Below the pieces are notes generated by a model. That model ran no database searches. It was not told the origin of the DNA and saw only the letters and a list, made by a program, of their open reading frames with translations. This document shows, piece after piece, positions 21,831 through 33,097 of a stretch of DNA of 64,000 nt. This DNA is from Homarus americanus. Taxonomy: Eukaryota; Arthropoda; Malacostraca; Decapoda; Nephropidae. Made by a program: the position numbers and the translations under genes. How positions within the stretch are numbered: position 1 is the first letter of the stretch; the number at the start of each line of letters is the position of its first letter. The DNA is taken from assembly GCF_018991925.1 (NCBI RefSeq), contig NW_024737068.1, positions 12,625,469-12,689,468 of the forward strand, given 5' to 3'.

Positions 21831-22377
21831 TTACTCATGGAGTTACGATATCTAATGGGTTAAGTCTTCGTACTCTGGGTGTTGGCATCGTCTTCGTGGG
21901 GTTAAGACCGTGACTTTCATGACTCCTACAAGAGTAAATAAAAGTGAGGTCAAATTATACATATCGACACGTGTCGAGTGGTGACTTTGTTTTCCAAATC
22001 TGTGACCTTGTCCTTTAACCTTTAGGGGTTGTCATGGTGAATTAATATGACAAGTACCTATCAACATTGTAACATACATAAACGCGTGGGCTGTATCCAT
22101 CAAGAACTTCCTCACCCCTCCACTCATGTGAACCCAAATGTGTAAAGATTTTCGGATTCAAGTTACCGCACAAGGTTATAGGTTAAAAGTGTCATCGGAC
22201 CTGCACAGAGACTCCGCCATAAATAGATATGCTACGGTAGCTGTCTTATTACCAGTAGCGGAGAGGAAAAAAATAGACGTATGATGTTTTGTTTGCTCGG
22301 GATCGCTAAGTTGTTATATAAGTAAATACAAGTGTGGGAGGAGTTCCTGGAACATCACTCATGGCAACAGTCATAAT

Positions 22378-22533
22378 GTACAGTAGCTAAAACAACTATC
22401 TGTGCATACTTTGTGGGAAACAATATGAGACCATGGATGATAAATTTTGGTATATGAGGGCTGTCACGAGTCACATAAAATTTCGAAGCCTATCGAACCA
22501 CACCTGCACAGATAGTTGTCTTAGCTACTGTAC
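22378..22533. repeat. 29-bp inverted repeat with 98-nt loop
   Basis: The arm GTACAGTAGCTAAAACAACT plus ATCTGTGCA at 22378-22406 is the inverse of 22505-22533 with a single mismatch (28 of 29). Could be the remains of a foldback element or give a stable RNA hairpin. No element family recognised. Confidence 0.8.
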
Positions 22534-22560
22534 GTACGTAGTCGTTTTCTATATATCCTT

Positions 22561-23172
22561 GTGCCTCGCTGGCGTGTAGCCCGTCACGGTGTGTCGCCCC
22601 TGTCACTGTCTCCCTGGTGTGTCGCCCCCAGCCCAGCCTGTCTCCTCGGCGTGTCCACCATGTTTCGTTGTCCCTCACTCAGCGGGTTTTCCTCGGCTAA
22701 GAGTTTTCATCAACCCAGCATTTCACCAACTCGTGTATTCCTCATCGTAGGCTATCTTAGGCTCTCCAGGCCACGAAAACTTTCCCCTAGTGTAGTTTTC
22801 TCGGCTCGTCTCACAACTCCTGCAACATCTTTTAAACAACTTCTGTCCAACTTGGGGGTTTCCAATCTGCTTACAACTTTCCTAATTTAGGATCCACCGA
22901 GATATTTCAGCTGTAACACCCCCTCCTTCACTCCCCCCTTAAACAACACATAGGTCTCCTCAACGACAGGAAGTCTTTACTCAGGGCGAAGAGGAACATA
23001 CAGTACATCACCAGACGTCCCTTTGCTACTGACACCTTGTCCCCCACTCTGGCGTCGGCGAGGTCCTTGTGTGTCTCTCACACATACGAGACTTCCTCAG
23101 TATCTCGACGGATTTTTTTAGAAATATTTAATTTTCTTGAGCGAATATTCTCATTACTGCAGACTCTCTAAA
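22561..23172 (+). other. GC-richer stretch with unusually open frames
   Basis: A frame with ATG inside (MFRCPSLSGFSSAK...) runs to a stop at 22888-22890. A second frame without ATG is open for over 80 codons from about 22905 to 23170 (contains LNDRKSLLRAKRNIQYITRR). No family was recognised, and the two frames differ. Possibly a decayed coding region; possibly chance in a GC-richer patch. Confidence 0.2.
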
Positions 23173-23174
23173 GA

Positions 23175-23825
23175 ACTCTTACGCACTTTCTTGTTAACCA
23201 TCATAATTAAACTATTAAGGTGCCGGTTGGTGGTGATAGAAAGAGGGAAAGAGATAGAGAGAGGAAGGGAATATATCTCGCCTCCATTCATAAGCTCCCC
23301 CCTCTCTTGACCTCAGCCTCAAGATCTCCTCCCGTCTGACCTGGCACTATTCACACGCGCCTCTCAGATCTTCCTCTTCCAATTTTATTTTAATGATGCC
23401 TCTCTGAGCATGATTAAGTTCATGTAAGTGCGTCCTGCTTTGTCGTTCCCCCCCTCCACTTACAGCCTTGTCGCCCCCTCTCCTCCACTTATACAAGGCT
23501 GGGCTCACGCAAGGGCTTCCTCAGAGTACCATCCCCGACTAGCGTAAATGAAAACCAGTTCCTTTCCTTTCACATCCTCAACTCTGTGTATACGCTTGTG
23601 TGTGTGTGTGTAATAATAATAATTAACGTTTTACTGAAAAACATCAGCAGCCAAAAGGAAGAAAATATACATTGGGAAGAAATAACTTATTACATACAAT
23701 GACATGGGAGAGGAGGGGGGTGGGGGGGGGGGCTTTAACAAAAGTTTTTATTGCAAAAAGGAAAGGGAACGTGAATTAAGAACTAAACATACAAGTTATA
23801 ATTTACAGTAGACGATTTGTGTGCG
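23175..23825. other. No gene recognised
   Basis: Mixed sequence with a pyrimidine-rich patch at 23440-23500, a short (GT)6 at about 23597 and a G-run near 23717-23732. Confidence 0.45.
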
Positions 23826-23829
23826 AGGC

Positions 23830-24215
23830 CACGTGCTGCAGTAACTCGTCCACAGGTGTTGACATGAAGGACCTCACGTGATGCTGCAGTAGCTCGTCCA
23901 CAGGTGTTGACACGAAGCACCTCGCATGGTGCTGCAGTAACTCGTCCACAGGTGTTGACATGAAGCACCTCACGTGATGCTGCAGTAGCTCGTCCACAGG
24001 TGTTGACACGAAGCACCTCGCATGGTGCTGCAGTAACTCGTCCACAGGTGTTGACATGAAGCACCTCACGTGATGCTGCAGTAGCTCGTCCACAGGTGTT
24101 GGCATGAAGCACCTCACGTGATGCTGCAGTAGCTCGTCCACAGGTGATGACATGAAGCACCTCACGTGATGCTGCAGTAGCTCGTCCGCAGGTGTTGACA
24201 CGAGGGACTCCACAT
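23830..24215. repeat. 48-bp minisatellite carrying CACGTG
   Basis: Eight copies of a 48-bp unit starting CTCGTCCACAGGTGTTGACA. Two unit types occur: one with CCTCACGTGATGCTGCAGTA and one with CCTCGCATGGTGCTGCAGTA. They alternate at first, and then the CACGTG type predominates. Long minus-strand open frames (152 and 136 codons, 16-residue periodicity) result from the unit length. Confidence 0.94.
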
Positions 24216-24219
24216 GACT

Positions 24220-24800
24220 TCGTTACAACTCGCAGTGTCATGGAGATACCGTGTGGTGTGGTTTCATACTACCTCACTCTCTGTCAGGTGGTGTTATGGT
24301 ACTCAAAGTCAGGTGTAAAGCTGACCCATGGTTGTTCACAGAGTGTACTGATTAACACCAAACTGCCTGGTCAGAACACAATGGCGGGTTCCTAAGACTA
24401 AGAGTATCCTATAACCTCACTGGTAGGCAGGGGCGGATCCAGGAATACCAAAAGGGGCGGTCTAAGAAGCTGTGGTTGGGGAAACATGGCAGGCATAGCA
24501 AACCCACCCAGCTGTAAGCCTCCCCCCCACCTAACCCCCCAGAGAAATTTAAATCTGACCAATTTCATGGGTATTTTGAGGCCATGTGCACTTGATATTA
24601 GGAAATACTGTATTCTGAGATCAATATTATTTACTTTTTACAATACAAAAAATCCCTTAGTACAATACTGCATTAAATAAAAAGTATTGGAATTTTCTGA
24701 CTCTCGGCTTTTACTGTTTAGTGTTGATTTTATCTGCCTAAACACTGTTCAACACTGATTCCACTCCTTTCCGAAAAGAAATTGTCACCTTTGGCGGGAT
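24220..24800. other. No gene recognised
   Basis: Single-copy sequence leading up to the LINE tail. CAGGGGCGGATCCAGGAATA near 24427 resembles the common GGGGCGGATCCAG start of some DNA-transposon remnants, but nothing follows that can be assigned. Confidence 0.35.
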
Positions 24801-24807
24801 TTTGCTT

Positions 24808-24947
24808 TCATCATTAACTCGAATACACTGGATAGCTTCAAACATAGGTTGGATGGATATATGAGCAATAGGGGTTGGGTGTAATGGGACTGCCCAGTAT
24901 GGGCCAATAGGCCCGCTGCAGTCTCCTCCATTCTTATGTTCCTATGT
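24808..24947 (+). mobile_element. LINE 3' end remnant, copy 1
   Basis: Shares about 140 bp with the copy at 57541-57720: NSNTLDSFKHRLDGYMSN-type coding words ending at a stop, then GACTGCCCAGTATGGGCCAA, GGCCCGCTGCAGTCTCCTCC and a TTCTTATGTTCCTATG tail. The coding part is the extreme C-terminus of a non-LTR retrotransposon polyprotein. 5' truncated, as usual for LINE insertions. Confidence 0.65.
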
Positions 24948-25248
24948 ATAGACCAACAGCCTGGCTTTGGTAATTGCCAGAGCAGTGGCAAATAAGTCTT
25001 GACCTTTCGGTGGTCAGGACACAGGTGTGTGTGAGCCGCGTTTGTGTACGTGCATGTGCGTGTGTGATAGCTGTGTATGTATGTATGTATGTGTGAGCCA
25101 TTTGTTAGTTTATCAAAAACAGTGAAAATCTCAGTCCATCCTCAGCAACATTGGTACTCGGGACTCCTCCGTCTCACTCACTCAACGTCAACAATAATAT
25201 CAAGTTAATGAACTAACCGCAATGGAAACGTGGACAGGATAAATTTCT

Positions 25249-25393
25249 ATAAAATCGCACAGGAAAAGGGGAAACAATGGAGCACCTTAGCTTTCGTCTT
25301 TATTCAAGACATCAACAGTTGCCTCTGAAGATGTCTTGAATAACGACTAAAGCTAAGGTGCTCCATTGTTTCCCATTTCCTGTGTGATTTTAT
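25249..25393. mobile_element. Foldback hairpin with 65-bp arms
   Basis: Arms 25249-25313 and 25330-25393 are inverted copies with about four differences and one indel, sharing GAAACAATGGAGCACCTTAG and TTATTCAAGACATC. The loop is only 16 nt. This is either a short foldback/MITE element or a source of a long stem RNA. No target duplication is obvious. Confidence 0.8.
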
Positions 25394-25399
25394 CGATAT

Positions 25400-26140
25400 A
25401 CACCCTGTATACAGTACATATCATAAGAAGCACGAAAGTCGCCTTTTTTATCACGTGTACAACATTTGTCACTGTCAATAAACCTATCTTTGGCTCGCTC
25501 GTTTTGGTCGTCTTTTAAATTTAACTCGTGAAATATTGTCTCCATAAATTAGGTGTCGTCTTGTCGTTCAGATAAGAGTTTTGGAAATTTGAAGCAGTTA
25601 CATTTCTCCCGTTTTTTTCCTTCTGTCCCTCCAGATCTGACCTTTACTGATTGTGTTTAATATATCAGATAAAAATACGTTTTTGTAGACAGGTAAGTAC
25701 AATTGCCGTACATGTTTATATAATACAGTACAGGTATAGTAATCCCCGTGTAAAGATAATATTATAGAGATGGAACCTCAAGATATAAATACAGTATAAA
25801 CTTACCAAATACTGTACTGTAGTTTCTACGGAGAGATAGTGAGTTATAATATTTCCACGCTAAGCTGGTTCATAGAAAATTCAAATTAAATGTGTTCACA
25901 ACTGGTAAGCAGACCTGTTATTATCTAAATTAATGTTGAATATCTGGACTATCAAAATGCAAATGATTTTAAGGCATTAGCACTTCAGAGAGGATGTAAG
26001 AAATTTTTTAATATTTATCATAAATGATCGATATAAATACGCGCTTGTACAAGTACACTCACAATCTGGGGCAAAGACTATATAAGAAAGACGGGAGAGC
26101 GTTTACCTTAATCGAGGAAAAAAAATTGAGCCACTGAGCT
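25400..26140. other. No gene recognised
   Basis: AT-rich single-copy sequence; several ACAGTACNGT/TACTGTA words but no repeat structure. Confidence 0.4.
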
Positions 26141-26146
26141 CCAATC

Positions 26147-26506
26147 AACGCCATCTGTTGGCAACGCGGTTAACTAAAAGCTCGGGCGCGTGAGGGTAGC
26201 TTGTCCATGTTTCCATGGTAACCAGCGGAGTGAGCTGATTATATTACCTTGACGTCTTTGCTTTGACGTTCTTAATGTGTACACATGCATACACAGTGAC
26301 ACACATACAGTGTCATACAGTAAATTCTATATGATCAATGATATTTAGCAACGTGAAACACAAGCTCAGGGTGATCTGTTTTTGTACGTGTACATACGGC
26401 ACACGGGTGATGGTGACGCCCACTCATGGTTAAATGTCCCGGTAGTCGTGTGAACCAACAGACGACATACAGACTACCCGCGCCTTACCACTAACGCCAT
26501 CTGTTG
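26147..26506. promoter_or_regulatory. Possible regulatory region: twin AACGCCATCTGTTG and an RFX X-box-like palindrome
   Basis: The 14-mer AACGCCATCTGTTG occurs exactly at 26147-26160 and 26493-26506. Between them GTTTCCATGGTAACC (26209-26223) closely fits the palindromic X-box bound by RFX factors. The local sequence has more CpG than its flanks (GCTCGGGCGCGTGAG). No gene start was found beside it, so the role is inference. Confidence 0.3.
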
Positions 26507-26509
26507 ATC

Positions 26510-27230
26510 CCACGGCCAACTATATGCTATGTGGCTTACGCGGTTTTTGCCTTGCTTTCCCTTCTTTCTTACATAGTCTTTGGTATAGGTTTTGGTATAC
26601 CTAATGTTTCTAGTAGACATTAGTTAGTGTGACTAATGACCCAAAAATCACTAGCGTCATGTTACCTATGAACCGTTAAGATGTCACACGAATGTAAAAA
26701 AATTCACTTGGGTTCGGGAAGTAAATGTCTCCTCAGCTCAGGTAAATATCTTTAGTATTCACCTTAATGGATCACAATTTACGTGACTATCTATCTATTT
26801 CTTTTCTACCAGTATGTATGTATGTATGTATATTATGTATGTGTGGTGTAATGGTCTGTGTTTCTCTCTAAACTAAACTACGTCATTAGCGCCAAGAGAT
26901 GTAGATAACCATTAATATTGTTTTAAAAGGTTTATCATAATACTGATGACAAGGCGAGTATCATCCTCAACTCTTAACGCCGCTGGTGAACTGTGTTTGA
27001 GACCACAGTGTGTTAGTTATTCTCGTATACCTATTGAAGTTTACCTTAAGGAGGCAGAACAAAAATGGTGAATTAGGTCAGGGGTGAATTTCAATTATTG
27101 TGGTTGACGATGGAGGGATTAAAACACGCACACAGTTGGTGATGGTGGGGGGGGGGTGGGTGGGATTCTGTGTTGAATATAGATACTGATTTACACATCA
27201 CTCAGCTCTTGATAAATATTGTAAGCCAGT
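26510..27230. other. No gene recognised
   Basis: Single-copy sequence with a (TATG)5 patch near 26812-26832 and a G-run near 27147. Confidence 0.4.
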
Positions 27231-27237
27231 CTTGATT

Positions 27238-27355
27238 AACTCACTCACTCACTCATTCTGTCTCTTAACTCACTGTCACACTCTCTTACCCTCACTCACA
27301 CAGTCTCAGTCACTCACTCTCTGTCAATCACTCACTATTTCACACTCACTCACTT
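27238..27355. repeat. Degenerate CACT repeat
   Basis: CTCACTCACTCAC-type words interrupted by TCTGTCTCTT; low complexity only. Confidence 0.75.
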
Positions 27356-27954
27356 CCTTGTTTCCCCGAGAGAATTTTCCGCCCGGCTCACAGTGACACG
27401 GGAACTTTTCCAGCGCCTGCTTGTGTGTTTAAGTAAGTCTAGTACAGTACCTAGATTTACTTTCGTCAACGCTGATAGCCCCACAGCCGCTATATGGTAA
27501 CCCCTAAGTCTCTCCCAGATAATGAGTCTGTACACTGGTGGATGAAGCCTTATTTCTTCACCCATCTCTTCCACCTCTTCCTCAAGCTACAAACATTAAC
27601 GAGATAATGGATGACTCTCCTGGACCTAGATTCCCAAACGCTCTTAAACCAAATGTCTCACTTAAGAGATATATGATCATATGTGTCTCACTTCAACTAC
27701 GAATAGATGGATGGATTTCTCAAAAGCTCGTGGGTTTAATTTTTTCACCCCTAAACTGGTTCACTTTTAACCTAAGGCATCAAAGGTTAAATTCTCATAA
27801 GAGGTTCGTCGGTGATGTCTCGTTTAATACATATGATGAATACAGAGTCAGACAAATGGAGTCGTAATTACCAAGGTTGAACTTTTGTCCTTCTGGTTAT
27901 GAGAGTAAAATAAACACTCGATGCTGTTGTAGTCTGGGTTAGTTCTACTACTCC

Positions 27955-28385
27955 TCTTCCTTCTTCTTCTCTTGCTTCCTATAATAACTCCTCTTCCTTC
28001 CTTCCTACCTTCCTCCATCTTTGTTTCTATCCCTCTTCTCTCCTTCTCTCCGTCGTCCTTATCACTTCTCCTTGTCCTCCTCTCTCTTCTCCTCAGCTTC
28101 CTCTCTCTTCTCCTCGTCTTCTTCTCTTCCTCCTTCTGCCCTCCTTGTTTTCTCCTTCTGCCACCTCCTCCCTCCTCCTTCCACCTCCTCCCTCCTTCCA
28201 CCTCCTCCCTCCTTCTTCCACCTCCTCCCTCCTTCTTTCACCTCGTCTCTCCTTCTTTCACCTCCTCTCTCCTTCTTTCCTTCTCTTTCCCTTCTCCCCC
28301 TACACCCCTCCTCTTTCTCCTCGTACCCGCTTCCTCTTCGTCCTTCACTCCTCCTCGTACCCCCTCTCCCCGCCTCCACACACCG
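27955..28385. repeat. CTCCTTC polypyrimidine tract
   Basis: Degenerate CCTCCTCCCTCCTTC repeats, including a local unit CTTCTTTCACCTCCTCTCTC. Open frames on both strands here (Ser/Pro-rich or Glu/Arg-rich) are artefacts of composition. Confidence 0.9.
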
Positions 28386-28444
28386 ACGTCTTTAGGGGAG
28401 ACTCAAGTGACGTATCAGCCGCCATAGAAAGATTTGAATGATGT

Positions 28445-29385
28445 TTGTACGACGATACGATGTTGTATGATGGCGTGTGGTGACGTTGATGGCGGGTGGT
28501 GGCGTGTAGTGGCGTTAATGGTGTTTGATGGCGTGTAGTGGCGTTAATGGTGTTTGATGGCGTGTAGTGGCGTTAATGGTGTTTGTGGCGTTAATGGTGT
28601 TTGTGGCGTTGATGGTGTTTGGTGGCGTTGATGGCGTGTTGTGGCGTTAATGGTGTTTGTTGGAGTTGATGGCGTGTAGTGGCGCTGATGGTGTTTGATG
28701 GCGTTTAGTGGCATTGATGGCGTACAGTGACGATGGCGTATAGTGACGTTGATAGTGTTTAATGGCGCGTTAGTGTCGTTAATGCCATTTAGTGGCGTTG
28801 ATGGCGTGTAGTGACGTTGGTGATGTATGGTGACGTTGATGGCTTGTAGTGGCGTTGATGGCGTGTAGTGTCGTTGATGCCGTGTAGTTTCGTTGGTGAT
28901 GTATGGTGACGTTGATGGCTTGTAGTGACGTTGGTGATGTATGGTGACATTGATGTCGTGTAGTGTCGTTGATGTCGTGTAGTGTCGTTGATGTTGTGTA
29001 GTGTCGTTGATGTCGTGTAGTGTCGTTGGTGATGTATGGTGACGTTGATGTCGTGTAGTGTCGTTAATGCCATTTAGTGGCGTTGATGGCGTGTAGTGCC
29101 ATTTAGTGGCGTTGATGGCGTGTAGTGACGTTGGTGATGTATGGTGACGTTGATGGCTTGTAGTGGCGTTGATGGCGTGTAGTGTCGTTGATGCCGTGTA
29201 GTTTCGTTGGTGATGTATGGTGACGTTGATGGCTTGTAGTGACGTTGGTGATGTATGGTGACATTGATGTCGTGTAGTGTCGTTGATGTCGTGTAGTGTC
29301 GTTGATGTTGTGTAGTGTCGTTGATGTCGTGTAGTGTCGTTGGTGATGTATGGTGACGTTGATGTCGTGTAGTGGTGTTGACGGT
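28445..29385. repeat. 19-bp satellite with 314-bp higher-order duplication
   Basis: Built from GTTGATGTCGTGTAGTGTC-like 19-mers and variants (GTTGGTGATGTATGGTGAC). The block starting ATTTAGTGGCGTTGATGGCG at 28787 is repeated at 29101 for about 280 bp with near identity, so a 314-bp segment has been duplicated recently. The 287-codon minus-strand frame (HYTTSTTLHDIND repeats) exists because TCA/TTA stops are absent from the unit in all three phases. Confidence 0.93.
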
Positions 29386-29389
29386 GAAT

Positions 29390-29925
29390 GCCCAGATGCT
29401 GGTACAATGAATTCCAGTTCCACGCAGTTAACTACAGAGTTGATGTTCCACTTTCTGCTCGTGTTTCATTGTTCATCCGTTAGCGTTAGTCCTGTGCAGT
29501 ACATATTCATTCTGATTTGTCGTTTTGTTTTGTATTCCACTGGTTTTTGTTGCATGTGTTTGGTCATACATTAACTATTTATTTATTTTTTTGCAGTTCT
29601 TCCAAGAGTTCTTATTTTTTTTCCTGATTGAATGAGGCTGTCGGGGATTGAGAATAGATTGAAAAGGAATGGAAGTTTTCATAATTAATAATAATAATAC
29701 AATTTTTGATAATGATAATGGATGTTTAGCTCTCTGATCTCTGTTTATTGTCAGTATTTTACGCAGTGTGAGATCAGTGTAATATTTTTAATGGTGTTTT
29801 ACATTGAAGTCCATCATAAAATAGACTGTGTGTGGATGAACTGTACTGTATTCATTACTAAAACACGAAAACAAGGTGTGGCTGGCCAGAGGAGCGAGGG
29901 AACGTTTCTTTCACTTAGAAGGATG
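29390..29925. other. No gene recognised
   Basis: Single-copy AT-rich sequence with T-runs. Confidence 0.4.
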
Positions 29926-29929
29926 GAAG

Positions 29930-30172
29930 GAATCAAGCAGAAAATCAATGTAGGAAGAAAAAGGAAAAGGAACGATGATAAGGAAGGAAAGAAGATAAAG
30001 AGGAGAGATAGAAGGGTAGAAAGGAAATACAGAGTTACGAAAGGAAAAGGAAAGGAAGAAGGGGGAGGGTATGGAAGGAGGGAGGGAGGAGGGTAGGAAA
30101 GAAGTAGGTAATGAAGGAAGGAAAGGGAGAAGGAAAAGATGAGGGAGGGATGGAAGGAAAGAAAGAAGAACA
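29930..30172. repeat. Purine-rich GGAAAGGAAG tract
   Basis: Degenerate GGAAGGAAAGG repeats. Lys/Arg-rich plus frame and Phe/Leu-rich minus frame are artefacts. Confidence 0.88.
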
Positions 30173-30482
30173 TCATATATAGAGCTGACTGGTGCAGCTA
30201 AACAGTCTTGCTAGGTGGTGCGTCGGAGTTTTAGGAGACACAGACGAGGCGTCATAGAATTTAATAAAACCTATTACTGGCGGTGCAGCGCGACCCTGCA
30301 ACATTGCAAGCATTCCTGCGAATTTACCAGTTAGTCTCACTTGTGATTACCCTCAGCTGTCTTGTTGAAGCAGTAGGGATAGAAGCAACAATTTCGCCTC
30401 ACTCGTTAGATATTATAAAGTCATTGGTGTTGCAACCTTACTGCCATAACATAACGATATCGCAATGCATAAGGTAGAGGAT

Positions 30483-30485
<3 letters not shown>

Positions 30486-30524
<39 letters not shown>
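30486..30524. repeat. (TC)n microsatellite
   Basis: About 19 TC units. Confidence 0.96.
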
Positions 30525-30530
<6 letters not shown>

Positions 30531-30734
30531 TCGGAGCTTTAACGACTTGTAACCAGAAAAAAAATTAGGCTCTTTGTATTGCTATGTGAACCTTATTGTC
30601 CTGATGGTTCAATATTGTAACGTTAACCATGATGATGGTTTACTGGTTGAGAGAGAGAGAGAGTATTCAATCATTATAACGCAGTGACTTATGTGTAGAT
30701 ATTATTTCCAGTCTAGTGTGTGAGAATGACAGGG

Positions 30735-31020
30735 TGGTGAAGTGGGTCTGCTGAGGTGGGGCTGTGGTGAAGTGGGCCTGTGGTTAAATGGGGCTGTGGT
30801 TAAATGGGCTGTGGTGAAGTGGGCCTGTGCTTAATTAGGGCTGTGTTGAAGTGGGTCTGGTGAAGAGGGACTGGTGAAGCGGAGCTGTAGTGAAGTGGGT
30901 CTATGACTCTGGTGAAGTGAGCCTGTGATGAAGTGGGGCTATGGTGAAGTGAGCCTGTGATGAAGTGGGGCTATGGTGAAGAGGGACTGGTGAAGCGGAG
31001 GTGTAGTGAAGTGGGACTTG
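30735..31020. repeat. Degenerate GGTGAAGTGGGCCTGTG repeat
   Basis: About 16 imperfect copies of a 14-20 bp unit GTGAAGTGGGGCTGTG with variable length, a strongly diverged minisatellite. Confidence 0.8.
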
Positions 31021-31457
31021 GACAGGTGTAACTACAGTGATGTACTGTAGTGGGGTAGCACTAAAAGTTTCCTTTACAGAACTATAAATGCAGTATTATC
31101 GTTGTAACGTATCAGGGAAAATAACGGTGTAAAGAATAGGTTTTTATGCTACAACAAAAAGAAACGTTTTTATAGGATTCGTGAGTAACATAGATTATTA
31201 TAATTAAAAAAATAGAGATATTACATTTTTAAATAAAACAGAAAATTCGAGAAATTCTGATTAAAAAACATTAATTTGCTAAATTGATATTTTTAAATTC
31301 ATTGGGTTATATACCCCTTATACTGTAACACTGGTGCAGTCTTTATCTACCTGTTGGTACCGGCGGTACTGATGACCAGAAGCAGCAGGTCTGTGTGGTA
31401 GTGACAGGTGATGGACGACTTCTCCGACTGTCACTTCGTTGTCTTTATGGTTTTGTA

Positions 31458-31461
<4 letters not shown>

Positions 31462-31492
<31 letters not shown>
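31462..31492. repeat. (TA)n microsatellite
   Basis: About 15 TA units. Confidence 0.95.
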
Positions 31493-31499
<7 letters not shown>

Positions 31500-31583
31500 T
31501 CAAGTAAATTGTAGGCGCGTAAGATATGATAACCAAAAGAAAGAAACACGAGTTCCCAAGCGAAAGCTGAACTTCGTGTTTTC

Positions 31584-31689
<106 letters not shown>

Positions 31690-32054
31690 CCTCCGTCAGT
31701 CTGTCAAACTTCTGTCTCTCACTTTCTTGAAGCTGCTCACCAACAACCGCTACAGGACATGCATATAGGGGAGAAGACCAATACCTAAGGTGTACAATTA
31801 CGCATTAACCTTGACCTCTTTAGGTAAGGTCACAGTCGGGTTAGGGGTAGAGGGGGGCGTGGCATGTCGCTCGTAAGGTGTTACTCCCACTAAACACTTA
31901 TATATTTTATATTTATTTAATTATCTTTTAACCACTTTCCTGCTCCCATTAATACAGCTTTTACATACTGTATTTTTATTTATTTATTAATCTAAGTATG
32001 AATAATTTTTTTATAAGTAGTAGAATGGCTCCCATGGAAATACACAAAAATAAT

Positions 32055-32374
32055 ACACCTTTTCACATATCCGTTGAGACATTGTTACATAACTATTTGA
32101 CAAATTTCGTAACCGAATGACAGAACACATATCGAATGACAATCTAAAATAACTGTTGGTGGTATGTTATTCTCCAATTGTTACATTCTCAAACTATATG
32201 TAGACTGTCGGGTTAGTGTTCACGTCTGTCAACTTCATAACTTATGTCACTCACTTCCGTTAGCATGAACGAACAGTTATTTTAGATTGTCATTCGATAT
32301 GTGTTCTGTCATTCGGTTATGAAATTTGTCAAATAGTTATGTAACAATGTCTCAACGGATATGTGAAAAGGTGT
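32055..32374. mobile_element. Foldback element with near-perfect 103-bp terminal inverted repeats
   Basis: Arms 32055-32157 and 32272-32374 are each 103 bp and appear to differ at one position (CGTAACCG versus CATAACCG). The termini start ACACCTTTTCACATATCCGT. The 114-bp centre is unique. The six bases AATAAT flank both ends and may be a target duplication, although the flanks are AT-rich. No coding capacity. The near identity implies recent insertion or gene conversion between the arms. The DNA-transposon superfamily is unknown. Confidence 0.75.
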
Positions 32375-32375
32375 A

Positions 32376-32545
32376 ATAATGGTATTAATAGTATTAATTA
32401 TAGTACATTATTAATAATAGTAATATTAATGATAATACTACTGGTACTAGCTACTAATAATAGTAATACCGGTAATAATGATGATAATGCAACTACTACT
32501 ACTAATAATAACACTTACAATGATAATAATTATTACCCAGTTGTG
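32376..32545. repeat. Degenerate AAT/ATT/TAG repeat
   Basis: ATTAATAATAGTAATATTAA-type words; low complexity. Confidence 0.8.
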
Positions 32546-32977
32546 TAAGCTACATCATTTTCATCACCATTCTCACATACATTCTCCTCCTCCTAATCAT
32601 CATCATCGTCGTTTCGGTATCCATCTCCCTGTCTTTTTTAAAACTATCCGTGGCTCCCAAATAATCAATATCTCTGTGGATTTAATTTGGTGAAAGCAAG
32701 TAGCGCCATATACCTGTATATATATACTGTATATATGCAGGGAGTTAAAGTCATAGTCAGAATTAAGCTCGGTTTGACTTGCTTAGCGTCACCAGGCGAG
32801 TGTGTAATGTGATTAAGGTGCATCACGTGACTCGACTTACAACACGGGGCTTCGCATAGCTATCGTCGTCCCTTATGTTGATATGGAGCAACTACAATAG
32901 CTGCAATAATGTATAAATGTCTAGGTATTGTTGTTATTCAGTGTATTGTTATATAAATGTTTTCTAGGTATTTATCA

Positions 32978-32979
<2 letters not shown>

Positions 32980-33052
<73 letters not shown>
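32980..33052. repeat. (TA)n microsatellite
   Basis: About 36 TA units. Confidence 0.97.
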
Positions 33053-33057
<5 letters not shown>

Positions 33058-33093
33058 CAACGACCTCACTCAGCCAGGACTCGAACCTCGACC

Positions 33094-33097
<4 letters not shown>
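33053..33097 (-). mobile_element. tRNA-like SINE fragment (B-box) between two (TA)n tracts
   Basis: The minus strand reads GGTTCGAGTCC (plus 33077-33087), an exact match to the RNA polymerase III B-box GGTTCGANNCC, followed by TGGCTGAGTGAGGTCG. The 5' half of any tRNA-like head is replaced by (TA)n. Best explained as a tRNA-derived SINE piece invaded or flanked by microsatellite. Confidence 0.45.

Noticed and set aside
28544..29407. 287-codon minus-strand open frame
   Set aside because: Entirely inside the 19-bp satellite; the peptide repeats with the DNA unit and is open in all phases because the unit lacks stops.
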